From an uncultured Pseudomonadota bacterium (GTDB taxonomy: Bacteria > Pseudomonadota > Gammaproteobacteria > Burkholderiales > Casimicrobiaceae), in contig CALFEY010000203.1 of assembly GCA_937958295.1 (NCBI GenBank), positions 1 through 27,488 on the forward strand: a stretch of DNA of 27,488 nucleotides. The letters are read 5' to 3'. The position numbers and the translations under genes are program-made. Below are positions 15,501 through 21,347 of this stretch, piece by piece (within the stretch, counting starts at the first letter, position 1; every line of letters starts with the position of its first letter). The notes under the pieces are model-generated. The model searched no databases. It worked only from the letters and a program-made list of their open reading frames with translations, and had not been told where the DNA came from.

Positions 15501-18500
15501 GACTGCCTTGGTCCGCGGCAAACACATAGGTATCGGCACCCAAGCCTCCGTCGACATGATCTCGGCCACCCCCACCATCGATGCGGTCGTTGCCGGTCCC
15601 ACCCAGGATGGTGTTGGCGCCGGTGCCGCCGGTGAGAACATCCGCGCCGTCGCCCCCCATGAGGTCCATGTCAAGGAGCGGAACACCGATGACGTCGTTG
15701 CCGGTCGATCCGGACACCCGGCTGATGGCCGTGGCAAAGCCAACTTGCTTGACGGGATTGGCGCTGGCCGCGGCGCGACTCGCGACTTCGGTGGCCGTGA
15801 GAGTCGCTCCGTCCTTGAAGCGGTACTCGGCGACGGCCCCCTGCAGCCCGCCGGCGATGATCACGGAGTTGCCGAAAGGCGCGATGTCGATCGCAATGTA
15901 ACCGTTGTTGCCGTAAGCATCGACGCCACGGCTGAACGCGAGATCCTCGGGCGTGATGCCGTCACCGAATTCGACGACGTTCGTGCCCTCGGTGTCGATG
16001 ATGATGTCCCGCTCGGCGTCGCCGTCGACGAGATAGGTATCGTTCCCGGCGCCGCCGAGGAGGTAGTCGAGTCCGGCGCCCCCGGAAAGCGTGTCGTTGT
16101 CCTCCTGCCCGAGGATGAAGTCGTCGCCTTGCGCACCATGCAGTTCGTCCTCTCCCGCCCCGCCCTGGAGCTGATCGTGCCCCGCCCCGCCAAGTGCCAG
16201 GTCCGCACCCTCGTTGCCCCAGATGAAATCAGATCCGCCCGCTGCCTCGATGACGTCTTCGCCTTCGCCTCCCGCCAACCAATCCGATTGGTCGCTGCCG
16301 GCCAGATCGTCATCGCCGCCTTCCCCTTGCATGGCGCTACCGCCGTGCCACGCCATCAGGGTGTCGTTGCCGCTGCCGCCATACATGTCCACGCCATCGC
16401 GCAGGACATCATCGCCATCGCCGCCCCACATCGCATAGCCGGTATCCAGGATGTCGTCCCCGGCGTCACCCATCTGGTAGTACGCCAGCGAGATCGAGTC
16501 GTTGCCTTCGCCTCCGCTGACCGTGTCGCCCGGCTGCGCCGCCACCATGGGGTAGAGGTCGCCCCCCTCAAGGACGTCATCGCCACCCTCGCCAAGCAAC
16601 TGATCTCGCCCGGCGCCCCCAATGAGGGTGTCGTTGCCGCCGTAACCGCGCAGGTAGTCGTTGCCTGCGCCGCCCTCGAGCCGGTCGTCGCCCTGCAGGT
16701 GCTGCGGTGTCGACCCGCCATCGCCGAACAGGAAGTCGTCACCCTCCTCTCCGAGCAGGATATCCGCCGCCGAGTCGCCGATGAGCTGGTCGCGACCGTC
16801 ACCACCGACGAGGTAGTCCTCCCCGTCGTCCTCCGCCGTGGGGGATACGGAACCATGCGCGATGTCGTTGTTGCCCCGGAGCGTGTCATCCCCGGCGCCC
16901 CCGAAGAGCGTGTCGCTGCCGCCGTCGCCGAAGATCAGATCGTTGCCGGCGCCCCCATCGATGAAGTCGTCGCCGACCGGGGTGACGGCAGTGTCACCCA
17001 CGAGAAGGCCATAGTCGTCGCCTGCGATGCGATCATCGCCGTTGTTGCCGAGAATGCTGTCGTCGTCTTCGCCGCCGGATATCGTGTCGTTGCCGTCGTC
17101 GCCCCAGATGTTGTCGTTGCCGATTTGGCCGTAGATGTTGTCGTTGCCGGATCCTCCATGGATCTCATCCGCCGCGCCGACATCCCCGGCGTAGTTGCGG
17201 ACGACCACCGACGAGTAGTAAGCGTCGAAGGGCGCGCCCGGACCCTTTGCGGGCTCGACCGTGACCGTGGTGATGTCCGCGGGCTCGTAATCGTCGTCGC
17301 CGTTGATGACGTCGTGGCCGATGCCACCGACCAAAAGGTCTTTCCCGCCTCCGCCGAAAAGGATGTCGTTGTTAGCCGTGCCAACCAGCGTGTCTTCGCC
17401 AAGCCCCCCGCGCAGCCACTCGCTCGTGGCGACGCTGAGCTTCGTTGGCGCAGCGGTGCCAGTGGCCGCGGTGGCGGACGTCAGGATGAGGTCGACGAGC
17501 TGCGCCTCGGCGAGCGACACTTCTCCGAAGATGGCATCGTGCCCATCGTCTCCCGACAGGAGGTCAACCCCCGCGCCTCCCTCGACAATGTCGTTTCCCC
17601 CGAGCCCGTAGGCCTCATCACGTCCTGCCAATGCCTGCACGCGGTCGTTGACGGACGAGCCCAGAGTCGGCCCCCTCCCGGCGGAGGCCGTGGCGCGATT
17701 GTCGTCCTGGGCCGTTCCATTGACCGAGGCCGAGGTGGCCGGAGCGTTGGGAAGGTCGACCTGCTTTCCGCCCAGCAGAATCCCGAGATCGCCGTTCTTG
17801 AAGCCGTGAATGACGGTCGTCTTCGACTTCGCGACAACGATCAGCGGGCCCCGCCCATCCGCGGCGGGACTCCAGGTGTAGGTGACGTCGTCGGTGCCGA
17901 TCTTGCCTATCCACTTGCCGGCACCGATCGGGTCTCCACCGGTCAGGCGGTCGGCATCAAAGAACACCTCTCCAATCCCATCGCCATCCTTGATCGAGTC
18001 TGCCAGAGGATCTGCACGCTCGAGCATGTACAGATCGTGGCCCGACGCATCCACCATGGTATCAACGCCCTCACCACCGCGATGGGTATCGTCGCCCTTG
18101 CCGCCGTCGAGAACGTCATTGCCGGTGCCGCCGCGCAGGTCGTCCTTGCCGTCACCGCCAAAGAGGTAATCGCCGTCAGCGTCACCCTCGAGCACGTCAA
18201 CGCCTGAGCCACCGTACAGATGGTCCGTGCCCGCGCCCCCGGTCAGCCTGTCCTCATCGGCCCCCCCCTTCAGTGTGTCCGCGTTCGCGCCGCCGGAAAG
18301 CACATCGCGGCCGGTGTTGCCCTCGAGGTAGTCCGCGGCGGCGCCCCCCGTGAGCTTGTCGTTGCCATCGAGCCCATAGAGCCGGACCGCCAGCGTCCCC
18401 GCGACAAGGTCGTCGTCGTGGGCCGAGCCGAAGGTGACCTGCCGCGTCTGCTGAGTTTTGCCTTGATGAATCGCCACGACCAACTTGCCAAGAGCGAGAT

Positions 18501-20457
18501 CGCGGAACTCGATGTCCTGGCCCCGCGTCGTGAGCTCGGCCTTCTCGGTGTTGTCGAAGTTGCGGCGGGTCTCCATTCGAAGCATCTCGCCTCGATTCTC
18601 GTACCCCTCGTCGGTAAAGGTGAGGTCGAACGTCGCTTCTTTCCTTTTCCGCGCGTCCCGGTCGGCCTGCCATGCCTCGAACTCGCGACCATGGTTTTTC
18701 GCCCAGAGCGCGTCGATGGCGGGCTTGCCGTCGGATCCGGCGGCCCTGACCGAGAATGGAGCGAGATAATGCAAGGCGAGAAAGTCGCCAAACTCGTCCT
18801 TGGCCGAGGCCGACAGATCCTCGCGCGTACCAGAGACCAGCTTCACCTTGCCCGCCACGGACGCGTACTCGACGCTCTCCTCCAGATCGCGCAGCGCCTG
18901 CGCAAGCCTGTCGCGCCCCGAGTGCGGGTTGCCTTGCCCATCGACGCCTTCGTCCACTCGCCACCATGTATTCCCGAGAGGGCTCCCGCGCAAGCCGGGG
19001 TCGCGACCCAGGATCATCTTCGACAAGGCATTCGTGACGTTCTCGAGCGTGTCGCCCTCCGACCTGCCCTGGTCTACGTCCGACGGCAGATCGGCGAGCC
19101 TTGCCCGCAGATGGGACGAGGCACGCAGCATCTCCGGCAAGGTCTCTTCGAGCGACTTCGCCGACACTGCCGGGACGAGCCCCGACAGCGTCTTCTGCAC
19201 CGCCAGCGAGTCCACCATCAGGACGAGACTGTGCGTATCCCCGAAGTCGCGGAGCGCGTATCGGTCCACGAGCAGTCGAATGCCGCTTTCTCGGATCGAC
19301 GCTTCGAACGCCTCGCGCGGATGAGTACCGCGAAAGAGGGGCTGATCCTCGATGAAGACCGGAGCGATCGTCCCGTGGTGCCATTGAGAATTCGCCACGG
19401 CCGACGGCCAGGAGTCGCCGATGTATTCGAATTGGTTGGGCAAGTGTGGCGTGCCTGCACCTGCCCGAGAGACGGTCCGCCGAAGGTCTCCCACGATGTT
19501 GCCGGACTCGGTGCTCTTGCCTATCCGTGCCACCGCTACCCGATAGGCCAGGTCTGCGGCAGCGATCTCTGCCTTGGTCACGAGCTTCGGTCGCTGAGCG
19601 CCTGCATCGCCACCGGCGACCAAGCCACCTACTCGAACAATCTCCGATTCGATGGAGGCGATCTCGTGAAGCGCTTTCGCGACGAGTTCGTATTCCTCGG
19701 ACCGATGCTCCCGGACTGATTCCCACCTCTGCCGAGCTGCCGCGGTCGTGAACTGCCCGCTTCGAAGGCCCGCCAGAATCTCGGTGAAGACGGCTCGACG
19801 GTCAGGATCGACGAAGGTGGCGGCTACTCGATCCGGATTCGACCGCAGGCTGTCGAACTCGGTGAGCAGCGCGCGGAGCGCGGGGCCAGGATCGTTGGTG
19901 CCCTTGATCAAGCCGACCCCCGCCCCGTTGAACGTGACGACCTGGGTCGCCTCACCGGGATGAAGGAGATTGAACGCCGTGGCCAGATGGCCGCCGAGAC
20001 TGTAGCCGGTGACCGAGAACTCCTTGCCGTGGAGCGCGCCGCCCGGGGCTCTCAACTGCGCGAACCACTTCTCCATGTCGGAGATCTGGCCCCACGCCCA
20101 GCCCGTGTCAGTGATCTCCATGGCGTTGGTCGCGAGCGTGTCGCGAACGGCATCGTCGATGAACTCGGTGGATCGGAAGGAGATGACGAACTCTTCCGAC
20201 CCAAGCCTCTTGAACAGGGTGGCGCTGAAGCCTGTTGGGGTGCTGTCTGTTTGATTTAGTACCTCCCATTCGGAGGCAAATCGCTCGGCATCCGCTCTAG
20301 AGAATCGTGAAGCGTGTAAGTTTCCGTCAACTAGCGCGCCAATCAGCGCCGTCTTGTTACCAATCGGCTTTAAGTTATCGTCCAGAAGGAACGCTTCTGC
20401 GGCAAGCTGGAGAGATGCGAACTTGAGTGAGTCGAGAACACTTGGAGGCTGCTTCAC
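9532..20457 (-). CDS. Giant RTX protein with N-terminal lipase-like alpha/beta-hydrolase domain (3641 aa)
   Basis: I chose GTG 20457, which overlaps the upstream TGA (GTGA); the frame stays open to ATG 20550, but that would overlap the upstream gene by 97 bases. Residues 1 to about 675 are not RTX repeats. They hold a lipase-like fold with FVISFRSTEF, the nucleophile elbow GYSLGGHLA (Ser153), VVTFNGAG (about 173-180), and DTHSLVLMVDS (His409, a candidate catalytic His). RTX Ca-binding nonapeptides start near 690. A KNGDLGILLGG module lies near residue 900. Five segments resemble HCBP-related domains (about 15770-16040, 15220-15530, 13850-14090, 12900-13190 and 9920-10130). A 243-bp tandem array (10338-12830) precedes the last segment. 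The end (GLSGIGAVPAQSVLAAASFG...) is a type I secretion C-terminus. It is predicted to be secreted through the HlyD/HlyB pair directly downstream, folding on external Ca2+. Substrate and target are unknown. Confidence 0.9.
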   Translation of the reverse strand: MKQPPSVLDSLKFASLQLAAEAFLLDDNLKPIGNKTALIGALVDGNLHASRFSRADAERFASEWEVLNQTDSTPTGFSATLFKRLGSEEFVISFRSTEFIDDAVRDTLATNAMEITDTGWAWGQISDMEKWFAQLRAPGGALHGKEFSVTGYSLGGHLATAFNLLHPGEATQVVTFNGAGVGLIKGTNDPGPALRALLTEFDSLRSNPDRVAATFVDPDRRAVFTEILAGLRSGQFTTAAARQRWESVREHRSEEYELVAKALHEIASIESEIVRVGGLVAGGDAGAQRPKLVTKAEIAAADLAYRVAVARIGKSTESGNIVGDLRRTVSRAGAGTPHLPNQFEYIGDSWPSAVANSQWHHGTIAPVFIEDQPLFRGTHPREAFEASIRESGIRLLVDRYALRDFGDTHSLVLMVDSLAVQKTLSGLVPAVSAKSLEETLPEMLRASSHLRARLADLPSDVDQGRSEGDTLENVTNALSKMILGRDPGLRGSPLGNTWWRVDEGVDGQGNPHSGRDRLAQALRDLEESVEYASVAGKVKLVSGTREDLSASAKDEFGDFLALHYLAPFSVRAAGSDGKPAIDALWAKNHGREFEAWQADRDARKRKEATFDLTFTDEGYENRGEMLRMETRRNFDNTEKAELTTRGQDIEFRDLALGKLVVAIHQGKTQQTRQVTFGSAHDDDLVAGTLAVRLYGLDGNDKLTGGAAADYLEGNTGRDVLSGGANADTLKGGADEDRLTGGAGTDHLYGGSGVDVLEGDADGDYLFGGDGKDDLRGGTGNDVLDGGKGDDTHRGGEGVDTMVDASGHDLYMLERADPLADSIKDGDGIGEVFFDADRLTGGDPIGAGKWIGKIGTDDVTYTWSPAADGRGPLIVVAKSKTTVIHGFKNGDLGILLGGKQVDLPNAPATSASVNGTAQDDNRATASAGRGPTLGSSVNDRVQALAGRDEAYGLGGNDIVEGGAGVDLLSGDDGHDAIFGEVSLAEAQLVDLILTSATAATGTAAPTKLSVATSEWLRGGLGEDTLVGTANNDILFGGGGKDLLVGGIGHDVINGDDDYEPADITTVTVEPAKGPGAPFDAYYSSVVVRNYAGDVGAADEIHGGSGNDNIYGQIGNDNIWGDDGNDTISGGEDDDSILGNNGDDRIAGDDYGLLVGDTAVTPVGDDFIDGGAGNDLIFGDGGSDTLFGGAGDDTLRGNNDIAHGSVSPTAEDDGEDYLVGGDGRDQLIGDSAADILLGEEGDDFLFGDGGSTPQHLQGDDRLEGGAGNDYLRGYGGNDTLIGGAGRDQLLGEGGDDVLEGGDLYPMVAAQPGDTVSGGEGNDSISLAYYQMGDAGDDILDTGYAMWGGDGDDVLRDGVDMYGGSGNDTLMAWHGGSAMQGEGGDDDLAGSDQSDWLAGGEGEDVIEAAGGSDFIWGNEGADLALGGAGHDQLQGGAGEDELHGAQGDDFILGQEDNDTLSGGAGLDYLLGGAGNDTYLVDGDAERDIIIDTEGTNVVEFGDGITPEDLAFSRGVDAYGNNGYIAIDIAPFGNSVIIAGGLQGAVAEYRFKDGATLTATEVASRAAASANPVKQVGFATAISRVSGSTGNDVIGVPLLDMDLMGGDGADVLTGGTGANTILGGTGNDRIDGGGGRDHVDGGLGADTYVFAADQGSLQITDQHFLPAKEIDVLELGAGIVPADVRLIRDNHDLVVTVRNSTVQARVKENFLGGMVGYNASTGRYEMLPADTAIEKITFRDGTVWDEAAIAERAATGSQNVMTGGPGDDVFLVDNGKDTVVESLNGGTDTIQSSVSYALRPFVEKLVLTGVANTNAWASPSNATSHLYGNDGNNVFNPDGVVYGADGQSYLVSKGETGAYAVMTGGKGDDEYYLDYRKGGSIVERPNEGIDTVYGTYGGNYTLPDNVENYKDLSSGLDRVGDGPDSLVGNALNNFLGYVGGNTSRAYRIDGGAGADVMQGAMNNDTYVVDNPGDRVVEPFPWLNHDTDTVVSAISYRLPGGVEELVMAAPLPADGWGNELDNRFEGSGDSVASRFYGGVGDDTYVLDGRDIAVELAGEGSDTVEFTKTGTRMYTAQERPANVENMALAESLGGSGLRGDWQDETLTGNTSANTLEGGRGDDTLVGGAGVDTYVFDAGFGNDVISEWADGSPANIARFGSTIRREDVYFEAGRLRVLDSSDSLALENTDLHFADGSIWRYHDWRLYRDASRSSAPTEDSDALNGTSASDTIDGRGGMDFIRGFEGDDTLFGGTGDDRLWGDDGDDLVSGGEGHDQAWGGAGADRLNGGTGSDTLRGEAGNDELDGGVDQDVLHGDDGNDTVTGGEGVDQLYGGTGDDHLIAGDTSTFTGDLLRGGHGRDLLEGGAGQDQLLGEEGSDVSRGGDGDDILYDLSGDNVLDGGAGMDTLEAGSGQDTLDGGAGDDRLNGGGGVDRYILKAGGGTDLVTDDWLSGDLTLIAVSAGLTPADIRLKHVLGDNGPYVSVSTADGTGELRLNTSGPGLPVEVHFADGAVWTRAEVLDRLYRVSGTGVGELLVGSEGDDRLYGLAGNDELRGLAGDDLLDGGIGADTLVGGHGQDVFIVDDAADSVVEEVGGGIDRVESSVSYTLSANVENLALVGTAAAGTGNSLDNIITGNAADNVLDGKAGRDRLVGGAGHDTFMVDNALDVLVEQANEGRDLVKSSISYALGEHLEDLALTGGAAISGTGNAADNRLVGNGASNMLTGGAGNDELDGAGGVDTLKGGIGNDVYIVDAAGDVVTESAGEGTDGVRSSVTYTLGANVENLTLTGTAAIGATGNGSNNILVGNSGSNVLNGGGGADVLSGGAGNDIYVVDNAGDIVDELAGGGTDLVQSALSWTLGLHLENLTLTGTGATAAVGNELSNTLTGNAGNNVLDGKAGNDVLKGGGGNDTYIVDSAGDITTELAGEGTDVVQSSVTLTLAANLEAATLTGTGAINVTGNALANALTGNAAANTLNGGAGSDTMKGGAGDDIYVIDAATDVVTELANEGTDTVQSAVTVALGANVENATLTGTAALNATGNTLANVLTGNSAANVLDGGAGADILVGGGGNDTYVIDNAGDLITEASGAGTDLANASISYVLAANVENLTLTGSASITGTGNALANLLTGNGGNNVLDGGAGGDTLKGGAGNDTYVVDVATDTVVENAAEGTDTVQTALAHVLSANVENLVLLGAANVNGTGNALNNTLTGNVGHNVLDGGAGNDILVGGAGDDTYVLDSAADVVTEAAGAGTDLVRTSLSHTLATNVEKLTLTGTSVVNGTGNALANVLTGNAADNILDGAAGADILAGGAGHDTYVVDHAGDAVTEAAGAGTDTINASIAYVLPANVEHLLLTGAAAVNGSGNALDNWVRGNAGGNTLLGADGLDALFGEAGSDILDGGNGHDLLQGGAGNDSLTDVAGNNVLDGGAGTDTLTGGAAREFFAGGAGSDTITTGGGIDVIVFNKGDGTDVINASVGTDDTLSLGGALAYADLRLKKTGADLILDAGGGDQITLKNWYQAGVNHKSILNLQVVTDAMAAFNPAGTDPTLNRKVVRFNFTTLVSQFDAALAANPALAAWSVANGLASAYAAGSDTAAIGGDFAYDFGHRNGLSGIGAVPAQSVLAAASFGSGTQALQAPGTLYAGVVRMS
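10338..12830 (-). repeat. Tandem array of 81-residue (243-bp) RTX/VENLTLTG units inside the giant RTX gene
   Basis: The anchor 'VLDGG' (plus-strand CGTCGAG-like) recurs at 10338, 10581, 10824, 11067, 11310, 11553, 11796, 12039 and 12282, exactly 243 bases apart. Further copies lie at 12552 (243 + 27, one extra RTX nonapeptide) and 12792 (240). Each unit reads: NxLTGNxxxNVLDGGAGxD, then GGAGNDTYVVDxAxDxVTE, then a beta segment ANVENLTLTGxAxxNGTGN. Ten VEN-type segments are visible. Confidence 0.93.
13170..13800 (-). repeat. RTX nonapeptide array in the giant RTX gene
   Basis: About twenty GGxGxDxLx nonapeptides run from SDTIDGRGGMDFIRGFEGDD to GGAGDDRLNGGGGVDRYIL with little interruption. They form a Ca-binding parallel beta-roll segment between two HCBP-related segments. 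Confidence 0.85.
16040..17640 (-). repeat. Largest RTX nonapeptide region of the giant RTX gene
   Basis: Many GGxGxD nonapeptides occur from RVQALAGRDEAYGLGGND to GGAGLDYLLGGAGNDTYLV. They are interrupted by short non-repeat inserts near 17170-17300 and 17400-17520. This is the longest beta-roll part of the protein. Confidence 0.85.
18050..18400 (-). repeat. First RTX nonapeptide array of the giant RTX gene
   Basis: RTX repeats begin at about residue 690 (YGLDGNDKLTGGAAADYLEG) directly after the connector QVTFGSAHDDDLVAG, and run to GGEGVDTMVDASGHDLYML. The KNGDLGI module follows. Confidence 0.85.
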
Positions 20458-21296
20458 TTGACCCCCAGAGGCTTCAGAACGTTCTCGGTGAACCTCGCCG
20501 TTTGGCGACGTTGTCCTATTGCGCCGCGTCGCCCTTCGAACGCCGGACAAGCGTAGTCAGCAGCGAGCAGCCAAGGCATACGCCCCCCGTTCTCCGACCC
20601 TCGAAGTGGATCCATCAGGTATCCAATACGCTCCGCGATCACTTCGTTTGTGGTGAGATCAATGATCTTGAGCGAGCTGCCTGCAATCCAGTTCGAACGC
20701 TGCTCGTGGGTAGAGATGTCGTCATAGGTGACGCCGTATCGCGGTGTCGACTTGGGTTGAGTCGGCGCGTTGAGTTTGAAGTCGTAGATGTTGAGGTCGT
20801 AACCGGGATTTATCTCAAGTTCGTGGCGCACATTGGGAGCGGCAACGTCCTTACGCCCTACCACCATCCATGCGGCGGTGTATCTGTGACGCGTTCCATC
20901 CACACTGTTCATGACGTCGACGAACGTGTAGCCGGAGCTTGGCAATTCACCGCGACCATTCTGGAACCCTTGGAGGAAACTCATGATGTATGCATCCTCT
21001 GAAAAGTCGCGGCCGTACGGATCCTCTGCCGTGTACTGATCATCGAAGTCGCGCGACCTCGTGCGAATCTTCAACAGCACCACCCCCTCCACGTCCGTCT
21101 CCGTTCGGTCGATCCGCACCCCGCTCGTCTTGCACAGCTCCGCGAACATCGCTCGTTGCCTGGCGGATTGTTCCTTGGCCAGGCGGGCCTCAGCTGAGTT
21201 CTCGGATGCGCCGGGCCCGCCGAAGTAGTACGTCGCGACGAAGCCGATCACGATCAGCAACAGCAACGCACCGAAGAACCCTGCCAGTTTGCGCAT
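20454..21296 (-). CDS. Membrane-anchored protein of unknown function, coupled to the RTX lipase
   Basis: This is a 280-aa protein from ATG 21296. Residues 1 to about 27 (MRKLAGFFGALLLLIVIGFVATYYFGG) are a basic tail plus one hydrophobic helix without a clear cleavage site, so it is probably a single-pass protein with its bulk in the periplasm. The remainder is soluble, with an early Lys/Arg/Glu-rich helix (ENSAEARLAKEQSARQRAMF) and two cysteines (LCKTSG near 55, DYACPAFEG near 250). I recognise no family or catalytic motif. Its stop overlaps the GTG of the giant RTX lipase (GTGA), and it starts 51 bases after RTX protein 2, so it is inside the operon. Its G+C is visibly lower than its neighbours' (29-34 of 60 in sampled lines). 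Position suggests an immunity protein, lipase-specific foldase or secretion helper, but the sequence does not prove any of these. Confidence 0.8.
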   Translation of the reverse strand: MRKLAGFFGALLLLIVIGFVATYYFGGPGASENSAEARLAKEQSARQRAMFAELCKTSGVRIDRTETDVEGVVLLKIRTRSRDFDDQYTAEDPYGRDFSEDAYIMSFLQGFQNGRGELPSSGYTFVDVMNSVDGTRHRYTAAWMVVGRKDVAAPNVRHELEINPGYDLNIYDFKLNAPTQPKSTPRYGVTYDDISTHEQRSNWIAGSSLKIIDLTTNEVIAERIGYLMDPLRGSENGGRMPWLLAADYACPAFEGRRGAIGQRRQTARFTENVLKPLGVK

Positions 21297-21347
21297 GACG
21301 GCCTCTTGGACGGCGGTCGGCTCGCGGGGACTAGGGATTGCCGGCCA

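Noticed and set aside
14518..18207. Long open frame on the plus strand opposite the giant RTX gene (1229 codons)
   Set aside because: It is antisense to GC-rich RTX repeats whose GGxGxD codons leave few stops in the opposite frame. Its translation is low-complexity Val/Ala/Arg with no recognisable domain, while the minus strand encodes clear RTX protein.
20457..20550. Upstream ATG (20550) as start of the giant RTX protein
   Set aside because: It would add 31 Arg/Ser-rich residues and overlap the upstream gene by 97 bases. The GTG at 20457 with GTGA coupling fits better.
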